In this document: positions 55,258 to 63,924 of the stretch, in pieces
How the letters are laid out: each line of letters begins with the position of its first letter
How positions within the stretch are numbered: the first letter of the stretch is position 1
From: G963666535 sp963666535
GTDB lineage: Bacteria; Bacillota; Clostridia; Oscillospirales; Oscillospiraceae
Reading direction: 5' to 3'
NCBI GenBank assembly: GCA_963666535.1
Contig: OY762913.1
Span: 62,001-126,000 of the forward strand
Length of the DNA: 64,000 nt
Position numbers and translations under genes: made by a program
Notes under the pieces: generated by a model
Told to the model about the DNA's origin: nothing
What the model saw: only the letters and a program-made list of their open reading frames with translations
The model's database searches: none

Positions 55258-56184
55258 ATGTCAGAAACGCGGGAATTCTACTTCCCCTCCTCCGATGGCA
55301 GTCACCAATGTTTTGCCAAGGAGTGGATCCCTGCGGGAAGTATTCGGGGCGTTGTACAACTCGTCCACGGCGTGGCCGAGTATGTGGAGCGCTATGACCG
55401 GCTGGCCCAATTTCTGACCAGCCACGGCTTTGTCGTTACCGGGGCGGATCACCTGGGGCACGGCAAAACTGCCACTGACGGAAAATACGGCTAATTTGCC
55501 GACGAAGATGGCTGGGGCAAGGTGGTCGCAGACCTTCACCGGCTGCGGGAGCTGGAGGGGGAGAAATACCCCGGCATCCCTTATTTCCTGTATGGACACA
55601 GCATGGGTTCCTTCCTCACCCGCACTTATCTAATCCAGTATCCCGGCACCGTCTCCGGCGCGATTCTCTCTGGCACGGGGCAGGAATCTCCCCTCACCAT
55701 CTTCTTTGGCAAAACCATTGCCCGGCACGAGGCAAAAAAGCTGGGACGAGACGGCGTAAGCCCCGTGATCGACAGGCTTTCTCTGGGTGCCTACAACAAG
55801 AAATTTGCCCCGAACCGCACGGCTGTGGATTGGATCTCCAGCGATGAAGCCGTGGCGGACGCCTATGTGGCAGACCCACTGTGCGGCATCCCGTCTTCCA
55901 TCGGCCTGTTTCTTGATATGATGGATGGTCTAACGTACATCGCGTCCAAGGGCAATCTTGCTTACATGGACAAAACCACGCCGATTTATCTCTTTTCCGG
56001 CGAAAAAGACCCCGTGGGCGGCATGGGGCGTGGCGTAAAAACTGTGTATGGCCTTTTCCAAAACGCGGGCTGCAGCGACATAACCTTAAAGCTCTACCCT
56101 GCGGGGCGGCATGAAATGCACAATGAACCCAATCACAACGAGGTATTTGCTGATCTTCTTGCCTGGCTGGAACGACACATTTGA
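55258..56184 (+). pseudogene. Alpha/beta hydrolase (lysophospholipase-like) with in-frame stop
   Basis: ATG with an AAGGGGG site. The N-terminus has LVHGVAEYVERYDRLA and GADHLGHGKT. A TAA at 55492-55494 follows DGKYG where Tyr is expected before FADEDGW. The same frame continues with the nucleophile elbow YGHSMGSFL, an Asp in SGEKDPVGG and His in GRHEMHNE to about 308 codons, a complete lysophospholipase/monoacylglycerol-lipase type. One base change (TAT/TAC to TAA) disables it unless read through. Confidence 0.88.
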
Positions 56185-56210
56185 TCTGGCCGATGCCGGT
56201 ATCCCATCAG

Positions 56211-56448
56211 AAAAGCGCGGGACTGTGTACAGTCCCGCGCTTCAGGCTGTCAAAAAACCATCCAACCAAAGGTCTCGGAGGGAAGGATAGTGTGAAAGGG
56301 AACCGTCAGGGTTCTCTTTCGCGTCCAATCAACACACTTTTTGAAACTTTTTACGGTGTTTCAAAAAGTGCTTTCAGCCTGTCGAAAAAGTCCAAGGACT
56401 TTTTTGACAGGCTGAAAAGCGCGGGACTGTGTACAGTCCCGCGCTTTT
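56211..56448. repeat. MITE-like block of stacked hairpins with inverted ends
   Basis: Both ends carry the same palindrome, AGCGCGGGACTGT / ACAGTCCCGCGCT (56213-56242 and 56415-56448), flanked inward by CAGGCTGTCAAAAAA and, inverted, by TTTTTTGACAGGCTG. Inside are three more hairpins: 56294-56320, 56335-56370 and 56371-56419 (22-23-bp arms). The block holds no gene. The right palindrome may terminate ilvE on the minus strand and the left the hydrolase. Confidence 0.75.
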
Positions 56449-56460
56449 TAGTTTCAAGTC

Positions 56461-57522
56461 TTACAGCTTTACGGTCCAGCCATACGGATCGGGCTCGGTG
56501 CCCCACTGAATGCCGGTCAGGGTATCATACAGCTTTTGGGTCAGACCGCCGATCTTTCCGCCGTTGATGGTGACCTTCTTGTCGTTCCAACCCATCTCAC
56601 CGATGGGAGAAATCACGGCGGCTGTGCCGGAACCCCAGGCCTCTTCCAGCTTACCCTCGGCAGCGGCTTTGAACAGTTCCTCGGCAGTGATCAGGCGCTC
56701 GCACACCGGCACCCCCCAGTCCCGCAGCAATTCCAGGCAGGAACGGCGGGTGATGCCGGGCAGAACCGAACCCTGCAGCTCGGGGGTAATCACTTGACCA
56801 TTCACCTTGAACAGCACGTTCATGGAGCCCACTTCTTCAATGTACTTGCGTTGGACGCCGTCCAGCCACAGCACCTGGGAATAGCCATTTTGCTCTGCAA
56901 TCTCGCCGGCGCGGATGGATGCGGCGTAGTTGCCGCCGGTTTTGGCAGAGCCGGTGCCGCCCTTGACGGCGCGGACGTCCTTGCTCTCCACATAGATCTT
57001 CACCGGGTTGATCCCTTCGGGATAGTACGAACCCACGGGACAGCAGATGATAGCAAAAATATAGGTATGGGAGGCGTGAACGCCAACCGTGGGGTCGGTG
57101 GCAATGATGAAAGGCCGGATATACAGCGAGGTTCCTGGAGCATTGGGAACCCAATCACTCTCCAGCTTCACAAGCTGCTTCAGGGCCTCCAGTGCCACAT
57201 CTTCCGGCAGGCGGGGAATGCACATACGGTCACAGGAATCATTCATGCGGCGAATGTTATCCATGGGACGGAAGAGCTGCACCCCGCCATCGGGGGTTCG
57301 ATAGGCCTTTAGTCCTTCAAAAACCTCCTGCGCGTAATGGAATACCATGGCGGATGGCTCCAGCTGGAAAGGCCCATAGGGTACAATACGGGGATCGATC
57401 CAGCCCTTGCCGGTTTGATAGTTCATCACAAACATGTGGTCGGTGAACGTGCGGCCAAAAACCAGCGTTTTAGGGTCTGGCTTGGGCTTGGGCGTAGCGG
57501 CTTTGGTGATGGGGAACTGCAT
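56461..57522 (-). CDS. ilvE: Branched-chain amino acid aminotransferase
   Basis: A 353-residue PLP enzyme. Start at MQFPITK with AGGGAGG; upstream leader codons are not coding. It has the family's FVMNYQTGKGWIDPRIVPYGPF, the PLP lysine in KTGGNYAAS, the EEVGSMNV segment and the late GTAAVISPIG. It transfers amino groups between Leu/Ile/Val and 2-oxoglutarate. A TATAAT promoter lies about 150 bases upstream with a leader that has a T-box-like sequence. Confidence 0.94.
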   Translation of the reverse strand: MQFPITKAATPKPKPDPKTLVFGRTFTDHMFVMNYQTGKGWIDPRIVPYGPFQLEPSAMVFHYAQEVFEGLKAYRTPDGGVQLFRPMDNIRRMNDSCDRMCIPRLPEDVALEALKQLVKLESDWVPNAPGTSLYIRPFIIATDPTVGVHASHTYIFAIICCPVGSYYPEGINPVKIYVESKDVRAVKGGTGSAKTGGNYAASIRAGEIAEQNGYSQVLWLDGVQRKYIEEVGSMNVLFKVNGQVITPELQGSVLPGITRRSCLELLRDWGVPVCERLITAEELFKAAAEGKLEEAWGSGTAAVISPIGEMGWNDKKVTINGGKIGGLTQKLYDTLTGIQWGTEPDPYGWTVKL

Positions 57523-57690
57523 GGCAATTGCCTCCCTAAGATTAAGAATAGAGCGTGGAAAAAGTGAGCGCCTATGACACCACGAACGCAAAGCGCCTCG
57601 CGGCATCTGGCATCTGCGGCGGTTCCACCCGCAGGGTAGGAGCCAACTGGGCCGCAAATGCGGTACCATAACTGTACATGCAATTATTAT
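57523..57690 (-). promoter_or_regulatory. ilvE promoter and structured leader
   Basis: TATAAT (minus strand, about 57687-57692) starts a leader of about 160 bases. It contains GGGTGGAACCGC, close to the T-box core UGGNACCGC, inside a CTGCGG / CCGCAG stem. No stem I or specifier is evident and the leader is short, so a true T-box is doubtful. It also holds a 35-codon frame from an ATG at about 57679 without a ribosome binding site. Confidence 0.35.
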
Positions 57691-57854
57691 ACCACCTGTC
57701 AGCCCCCATGCAAGAGAATTTTTGACGATATCTGGGCTCTTTTTCCTCCCTTCGCTATAAAAATCATCCTAACTGCAGCTGACCGCTCTTGTTTTCCCGT
57801 GGATGGTTTGATATAATAAAATACCATTGTTTTAGCAGAGAGGAGACGGTAGCC

Positions 57855-59843
57855 CTGCGAAAGAAAAATGCCCCCTCCCCGCAGTCGGTCCTGCGGATCA
57901 ATGTACTTTGCCTGCTGCTGTTCGCCTGCGGCACCGCATTTTACAACTTTTATCTGGCCGGCGCGGAATTCGTGATCGCCATATTGCTGTACCTCCTCGC
58001 CCAGCGGGAGGAGGATCGGCGCAAGCGCGCTGTTTTGAAATATGTGGAAAGCGTCCCCAATAATTTGGATGTCGCTGCCCGGGATACCATGACCAACGCG
58101 CCGCTGCCCATGGTCATTTTTCGGCCGGAAAGTGACGAGGTTGTATGGACCAACGACCGGTTTCTTCAGCTGCTTGGCGCACAGGAAGCTATTTTCAACA
58201 CCAGCCTTTCTGACCTCGTGCCAGAATTTGAAACCCGCTGGCTGATGGAAGGAAAGTCCGAGTGCCCTACTGAAGTCTGTCTGGACACCCGCCGTTTTCT
58301 GGTGTTCGGCAATCTGGTTCGCGCGGAAGAACACGGCCGCGTCGGTTATCTGGCTACCACCTATTGGGTGGACGTGACCGATCTTTCCATCACCCGTGAG
58401 GAGCACCAGCGGACCCGCCCCGTGGTGGCCATCCTCATGCTGGACAACTACGACGAGCTGATGAAAAATCTGCCGGAAAACGAGCGTTCCTCCCTCCGCA
58501 GCGACATCGACGCACGGCTGGACGAATGGGCTTCTCCCGTCAATGGCCTGTTCTGTCGGTTTGACCGTGACCACTATCTGTTCCTGTTCGAGGAGCAATA
58601 TCTGGCCGATTATATTGAAGGAAAATTCTCCGTGCTGGACACCGTCCACAAGGTCGTGTCTCAAAACGGCATTTCCGCCTCACTGTCCATTGGGCTTGGA
58701 CGGGATGCGGACAGCTTTGGCGAACTGTATCAATACGCCAGTCTTTCCGTAGATATGGCCCTTTCCCGCGGAGGCGATCAGGCCGTGGTAAAAAATCGCT
58801 TTAACTTTGAGTTTTACGGCGGGCGCTCCAAGGAAACCGAGAAGCGCACCAAGGTGAAAAGCCGCGTGATGGCAAACGCCCTCAGTCAGCTAATCTCCGA
58901 TTCCTCTCAAGTATTCATCATGGGCCACAAAGACCCAGATATGGATAGCTGCGGTGCCGCCGCCGGGATCTGCGCCATTGCCCGCAAGCTGGGTGTCCCC
59001 GCTTATGTGGTGCGGGAGACCGCTCCCGCTCCCGCCACGGTCATGTTTGACAAGCTGGCAAAACTGCCGGAATACGAAACCCGTTTTCTTGCCGAGCAGG
59101 ATGCTTTGCTGGTAGCCAACTCCCGCTGCCTTCTCGTTGTGGTGGACACCAACCGCCCGGAGCAGGTGCAGGCGGAAAGTCTGCTGGCCTCCTGCAACCG
59201 CGTGGTGGTCATCGACCATCACCGCCGCGCAGCCACCTACATCGAAGGCGCCGCCCTGAATTACCACGAGCCCTACGCCTCCTCTGCCAGTGAACTGGTC
59301 TCCGAACTGTTGCAATATATCATTGAGCCCGCGGATCTGCTGCGAACCGAAGCCGAGGCTCTGCTGTGCGGCATTGTGCTGGACACCAAGCAGTTCACCA
59401 TGCGCACCGGTGGCCGGACGTTTGAAGCAGCAGCCTTTCTTCGCCGCTGCGGCGCGGACACCTCCGCAGTGAAAAAACTGTTCCAGAACGATCTGGAGGG
59501 CACCATCGCACGGTACTCCATCATTCAAAATGCCCGCATGTACAAAGCCGGCATCGCCATCGCCACAGTGGACCACTCCGTGGGACGCGTCACCGCCGGT
59601 CAGGCGGCGGATGAGCTGCTTAACATCTCCGGGATCGAGGCCTCCTTCGTCCTGTTCCGGGATGGAGAGCGCACCGTCATTTCCGCCCGCTCTATGGGCG
59701 ACATCAACGTGCAGGTCATCGTAGAAAAACTAGGGGGCGGCGGCAATGCCGCCACGGCGGGCGCACAGTTACCCTCCACACCGCTGGAGGACGCGGCTTC
59801 CACGCTGCTGCACGCCATCGACCAATATCTCGAGGGCCAATAA
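57855..59843 (+). CDS. gdpP: Cyclic di-AMP phosphodiesterase (GdpP)
   Basis: A 662-residue protein. Frame upstream of 57855 runs through a TATAAT promoter, so the start is best placed at CTG 57855, nine bases after GAGGAG; no ATG, GTG or TTG fits. Two transmembrane helices (about 15-60) lead to a PAS domain, a degenerate GGDEF domain (about 175-300) and DHH/DHHA1 catalytic domains (GHKDPDMDSCGAA, VVIDHHRRA, late GGGGNAATAGAQL). It degrades cyclic di-AMP and so controls potassium, wall and stress balance. The following genes rplI and dnaB keep the common Firmicutes order. Confidence 0.93.
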   Translation: MRKKNAPSPQSVLRINVLCLLLFACGTAFYNFYLAGAEFVIAILLYLLAQREEDRRKRAVLKYVESVPNNLDVAARDTMTNAPLPMVIFRPESDEVVWTNDRFLQLLGAQEAIFNTSLSDLVPEFETRWLMEGKSECPTEVCLDTRRFLVFGNLVRAEEHGRVGYLATTYWVDVTDLSITREEHQRTRPVVAILMLDNYDELMKNLPENERSSLRSDIDARLDEWASPVNGLFCRFDRDHYLFLFEEQYLADYIEGKFSVLDTVHKVVSQNGISASLSIGLGRDADSFGELYQYASLSVDMALSRGGDQAVVKNRFNFEFYGGRSKETEKRTKVKSRVMANALSQLISDSSQVFIMGHKDPDMDSCGAAAGICAIARKLGVPAYVVRETAPAPATVMFDKLAKLPEYETRFLAEQDALLVANSRCLLVVVDTNRPEQVQAESLLASCNRVVVIDHHRRAATYIEGAALNYHEPYASSASELVSELLQYIIEPADLLRTEAEALLCGIVLDTKQFTMRTGGRTFEAAAFLRRCGADTSAVKKLFQNDLEGTIARYSIIQNARMYKAGIAIATVDHSVGRVTAGQAADELLNISGIEASFVLFRDGERTVISARSMGDINVQVIVEKLGGGGNAATAGAQLPSTPLEDAASTLLHAIDQYLEGQ

Positions 59844-60048
59844 CAAACCAGGTAAGCCAGGGCGCGGACGGTTTCAACGCCACCCGTCCCTTTCAAACGG
59901 AAGAATCCGTTTCAATCAATTTAAACTTCACTTTAATGTCAGTACGGTTTGTTCGCCTTGCGGGCAACCGCAAAATGTGCCCAGGGGGATCATTTCTTCC
60001 TTATGGTCGTTTTGTGCCTAAAGTGATACGAAAGGAATGTTATCATTA

Positions 60049-60498
60049 ATGAAAGTTATTTTACAGCAGGATGTGAAGGGGCAGGGCAAAAAGGGACAGC
60101 TCATCGAAGCGTCCGACGGCTACGCCCGCAATTTTTTGATTCCCCGCAAGTTGGCCGTAGCCGCCACCAACGACAACATGAACAAAATGAAACTGCAGGA
60201 AAAGGCCCACAAGGAGCAGGAAGCCCGCGAAAAGGCAGAGGCAGAGTCTCTGGCGGAAACGCTCAAAAGCAGCGTGGTGAAGCTCACCGCAAAGTCAGGC
60301 ACCGGCGGTCGCCTGTTCGGCGCGATTACTTCCAAGGAGATCTCCGACGGGCTGCAGGCCCAGCACGGTCTCACCGTTGCCAAAGCCAAAATCGTGCAGG
60401 ACGAGCCAATTAAAAGCTTTGGCACCTATGAGCTCAAATGCAAGCTGGGCTACGAAGTGGTCGGCACGCTCTACGTCATCGTAGCCGAGGAGAAGTAA
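60049..60498 (+). CDS. rplI: Ribosomal protein L9
   Basis: A 149-residue ribosomal protein with the family start MKVILQQDVKGQGKKGQ and the NFLIPRKLA segment, a long central helix and the C-terminal domain (GRLFGAITSKEIS). An in-frame ATG 12 bases earlier is too close to the GAAAGGA site. It stabilises the L1 stalk of the large subunit. It precedes dnaB. Confidence 0.97.
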   Translation: MKVILQQDVKGQGKKGQLIEASDGYARNFLIPRKLAVAATNDNMNKMKLQEKAHKEQEAREKAEAESLAETLKSSVVKLTAKSGTGGRLFGAITSKEISDGLQAQHGLTVAKAKIVQDEPIKSFGTYELKCKLGYEVVGTLYVIVAEEK

Positions 60499-60593
60499 AA
60501 GTACGAAGTGCTCTGACCCCGTGACATGACAGCCAGCAAACCGGACAGCCCTTCTCCCCTCGACCCTACACCAGACGAAAAGGCGGTGATCTC

Positions 60594-61940
60594 ATGGATG
60601 ACGTATTATTGACCCGACAGATGCCCCACAGCGTGGAGGCGGAGCAGGCCGTGCTCGGCTCCATGCTCATCGACGCCCGCTGTGTGCCCGACGTCATCGA
60701 AAAGCTTCACAGCGAGGATTTCTATGTCCGGCAGAACCGGGAGATTTTTGATACCATCTACTCTATGTTCAACTATTCCGCCACCATAGACCCGGTCACG
60801 GTTTTGGATCAAATGCGCCAAAACGGCGTGTATGACGACAACACCTCCCGCAACTACATCCTCCAGCTCATGGATACCACCCCAACCGCTGCCAACGTGT
60901 CAGAATACGTGGGCATTGTCCGGGACAAAACCCTCCTGCGCCGCATTGCGGAAACCGCTGGCGATATGCTTGGCATGGTGCAAGAGGGAACTGACACCGC
61001 ACAAACCGTGCTGGAAGCTGCCGAGCAAAAAATCTACGGCATCCGGCAAGGCCGTTCCGCACAAGGACTGGAGCCGATCTCCAGCATCCTCTTAAGCGTA
61101 TACGAACGCCTGACCGAGCTGGCGGCCAGCGATTCCGCCGTCCCCGGCCTGTCCACCGGTCTGCCTGACCTGGATGCCGCCATCTCCGGTCTGAACGAAT
61201 CCGACCTGATCCTGCTGGCGGCCCGCCCCGGCATGGGTAAAACCTCTATGGCACTGAACATCCTGCTGACCGCCGGGAAGTACTCCGGCAAGTCCGTGGT
61301 ATTCTTCTCGTTGGAAATGAGCCGGGAACAACTGGCCATGCGCCTGATTTCCAACGAGTCCTTTGTGGACAACAAAAAGCTGACCACCGGAAAACTCAAT
61401 GACGACGACTGGGGAAAAATTGCCGCTGCCGCCGCCGCGCTGAACAAGACTAAGATCTTAATTGACGACAATCCCTCCCTGTCGGTAGCGGATATGAATG
61501 CCAAGTGCCGTCGGGTGGACGATTTGGGGCTTGTGGTCATCGACTATCTTCAGTTGATGCAGTCTGCCGGCGGCCGAAGCCACTCAGGCGAAAACCGGCA
61601 GCAGGTGGTGTCAGACATCTCCCGCTCGCTGAAAATCATGGCCAAGGAGCTGCGTGTACCGGTACTGTGCCTATCCCAGCTCTCCCGTGCCAACGAATCC
61701 CGCGCCGATAAGCGCCCCATGCTGTCTGATCTGCGCGAATCCGGAGCCATTGAGCAGGACGCGGATATCGTCATGTTCCTCTACCGGGAGGATTATTACG
61801 ATGAAAACACCGAAAACCGTAATTTAGCGGAGTGTATCATCGCCAAGAACCGCCACGGTGAAACAAAGAAGATTGACTTGCAGTGGCTGCCGGAATACAC
61901 CACCTTTTCCAGCATTGATCGCATCCACCAGGAATACTGA
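60594..61940 (+). CDS. dnaB: Replicative DNA helicase
   Basis: A 448-residue hexameric helicase. The DnaB N-terminal helical domain (about 1-150, PHSVEAEQAVLGSML) precedes the RecA-like core with ARPGMGKTSMALN (Walker A), VVIDYLQLM (Walker B) and the late LSQLSRANESR, DLRESGAIEQDADIV. It unwinds DNA at the fork. The AAAGGCGGTG site fixes the start. No intein is seen. Confidence 0.97.
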   Translation: MDDVLLTRQMPHSVEAEQAVLGSMLIDARCVPDVIEKLHSEDFYVRQNREIFDTIYSMFNYSATIDPVTVLDQMRQNGVYDDNTSRNYILQLMDTTPTAANVSEYVGIVRDKTLLRRIAETAGDMLGMVQEGTDTAQTVLEAAEQKIYGIRQGRSAQGLEPISSILLSVYERLTELAASDSAVPGLSTGLPDLDAAISGLNESDLILLAARPGMGKTSMALNILLTAGKYSGKSVVFFSLEMSREQLAMRLISNESFVDNKKLTTGKLNDDDWGKIAAAAAALNKTKILIDDNPSLSVADMNAKCRRVDDLGLVVIDYLQLMQSAGGRSHSGENRQQVVSDISRSLKIMAKELRVPVLCLSQLSRANESRADKRPMLSDLRESGAIEQDADIVMFLYREDYYDENTENRNLAECIIAKNRHGETKKIDLQWLPEYTTFSSIDRIHQEY

Positions 61941-61960
61941 AGTAGCGAGGGGTAAGCGAA

Positions 61961-63880
61961 ATGGACACCTTGCCAAACGCTATGGCCCTTGCGGCCGAAT
62001 ACGATATGCTTCCCCCCTGCGGCACGGTGCTGTGCGCTGTCTCCGGTGGGGCGGATTCCATGTGCCTGCTCCATTTTCTGAACTCGTTGGGGCGGGAGCG
62101 CGGCTTTTCCGTGACCGCCGCCCACTATAACCATCATCTGCGGGGTGAGGAGTCCATGCGAGACGCCGCCTTTGTGTCCGACTGGTGCGGCCGTGTGGGC
62201 ATCCCCTGCGTCATGGGTGAGGGCGACGTGGCCGCCGCCGCGCAGCAGCAAAACCGGGGTGTGGAGGAAACTGCCCGCACCATGCGATATGCCTTTTTGG
62301 ACGCAACAGCAAAGGAATGTGGTGCCGCTGGCATCGCCACCGCCCATCACGCCGCGGACAATGTGGAAACAGTGCTCCTCCACTTGATTCGGGGCACAGG
62401 GCTGCGCGGCTTGTGCGGTATCCCCCCGGTACGGGGCTCCTTGATCCGCCCCCTGCTCACCACTGAAAAATCCGACATTCTGGCCTATCTGGAGCAACAT
62501 AGCATTCCCTTTGTAACGGACAGCTCCAACGACGACCTGACCTATACCCGCAACCGGCTCCGCCACGAGATCATTCCCCTTTTGTGCCAGCTTAACCCCA
62601 ATCTTTCCGGCACCATTGCCGGGGGATTGTCCACCCTCCGCCGGGACGAAGACTATCTCTCCGCCTTGGCGGCAACGGCCCTGGCATCCGGCGTTCTGAC
62701 GGAAAACACCTTTACCGTTCCCGCCGCTTCCATTGCGGTTCTGCCCGACGCTGTGGCGCCCAGAGCGGCCCGGCTGCTGCTGGAACAGCTTCATATTTAC
62801 CGCTGCACCGCCGCACACTTAGATGCCATCGTGGCCCTTGCCCGCAGCAGCGCCCCCTCGGGAGAAACAGCCCTGCCCGGTGGGGTAACGGCGCGGCGGG
62901 TCTATGGCGACCTGACCCTGTCGGCAGAGGACGTGTGCCTCACGTTTGCGCCGCTCCCGCTTTCCATGCCGGGCGATACCACGGTGGGAGAAACCGGCTG
63001 GAGCGTTTCCTGCCGCCGCATGCAGCAGCAGGAGCGGTCGAAGCCCGGCACAATCTATTTGCGGTGCGACAGCCTGCAAGGCAATCTGTATCTCCGCCCC
63101 CGCCAGCCCGGGGACGCGATCACCCTGCCCGGCCGATGCACCAAGCGTCTGAAAAATTTATTCATTGACGACAAGGTCCCCCGCTGGCAGCGCGAGAAGA
63201 TCCCCGTGCTTTGCGACGGGACAGGGGTCGTGGCCGTGGCCGGCTACGGAGGCGATGCGCGCTGCCTTGCCAAAGTCGGAGATCCCGCGTGGGAAGTAAT
63301 ATTTACCCAGAAAGATAGAAAGAGGCAAACGGTCATGCATAAAGATATAAAAGAAGTTTTATTCACTCAGGAGCAGCTGGATGGGCGCGTCACCGAGCTG
63401 GCCGAACAGATTAACCGCGATTACGCCGGGCAGGAGCTTATGCTCATCAGCGTTCTGCGGGGTTCCTTCGTTTTTATGGCTGATCTGCTGCGGAAGCTCA
63501 CCGTCCCTTGCAAGGTGGACTTTATGGCGGTGTCTTCCTATGGCACCGGTACAATATCCTCCGGTCAGGTGCAGATCACAAAGGATCTGGTTGAGGACAT
63601 CACCGGCCGCAATATTTTGGTGGTGGAGGACATTCTGGACAGCGGCAATACCCTGAGTTACTTGCTGGAGCTTCTGCGAGCCCGGCATCCGGCATCCATG
63701 AAACTGTGCACGCTGCTGGATAAGCCGGAGCGACGCGTCAAGCCCGTCCATCTGGATTACTCCGGCTTTTCGATTCCCGACGCCTTCGTGGTGGGCTACG
63801 GACTGGATTATGCCGAGCACTACCGCAACCTTCCCTATATCGGCATTCTCAAGCCTTCCGTTTACGGCGGCGAGGAATGA
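61961..63880 (+). CDS. tilS: tRNA(Ile)-lysidine synthase fused in frame to HPRT
   Basis: A 639-residue frame without any stop. Residues 1-458 are TilS: PP-loop CAVSGGADSMCLLHF, HH-x-AADNVET, LIRPLL, and the C-terminal TilS domain. It converts C34 of tRNA-Ile(CAU) to lysidine. Residues 459-639 are a complete hypoxanthine phosphoribosyltransferase with the PRPP loop VVEDILDSGNTL and the flexible loop region VSSYGTGT. A bifunctional TilS/HprT is known in Listeria. At the joint an ATG (63335) follows AAGAGG, so separate HPRT may also be made. ftsH follows. Confidence 0.9.
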   Translation: MDTLPNAMALAAEYDMLPPCGTVLCAVSGGADSMCLLHFLNSLGRERGFSVTAAHYNHHLRGEESMRDAAFVSDWCGRVGIPCVMGEGDVAAAAQQQNRGVEETARTMRYAFLDATAKECGAAGIATAHHAADNVETVLLHLIRGTGLRGLCGIPPVRGSLIRPLLTTEKSDILAYLEQHSIPFVTDSSNDDLTYTRNRLRHEIIPLLCQLNPNLSGTIAGGLSTLRRDEDYLSALAATALASGVLTENTFTVPAASIAVLPDAVAPRAARLLLEQLHIYRCTAAHLDAIVALARSSAPSGETALPGGVTARRVYGDLTLSAEDVCLTFAPLPLSMPGDTTVGETGWSVSCRRMQQQERSKPGTIYLRCDSLQGNLYLRPRQPGDAITLPGRCTKRLKNLFIDDKVPRWQREKIPVLCDGTGVVAVAGYGGDARCLAKVGDPAWEVIFTQKDRKRQTVMHKDIKEVLFTQEQLDGRVTELAEQINRDYAGQELMLISVLRGSFVFMADLLRKLTVPCKVDFMAVSSYGTGTISSGQVQITKDLVEDITGRNILVVEDILDSGNTLSYLLELLRARHPASMKLCTLLDKPERRVKPVHLDYSGFSIPDAFVVGYGLDYAEHYRNLPYIGILKPSVYGGEE

Positions 63881-63924
63881 CCTGTTTTCCCCCGCGTTCC
63901 CCTGAATGATCGGAGGTGCTTTCC

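Noticed and set aside
57699..58664. A 321-codon minus-strand frame over gdpP
   Set aside because: It is antisense to the transmembrane and PAS regions of gdpP, a GC-rich shadow.
59844..60048. Ribosomal-protein leader or riboswitch before rplI
   Set aside because: Only one small hairpin (CAAACGGA / TCCGTTTC) is seen, without a known leader motif.
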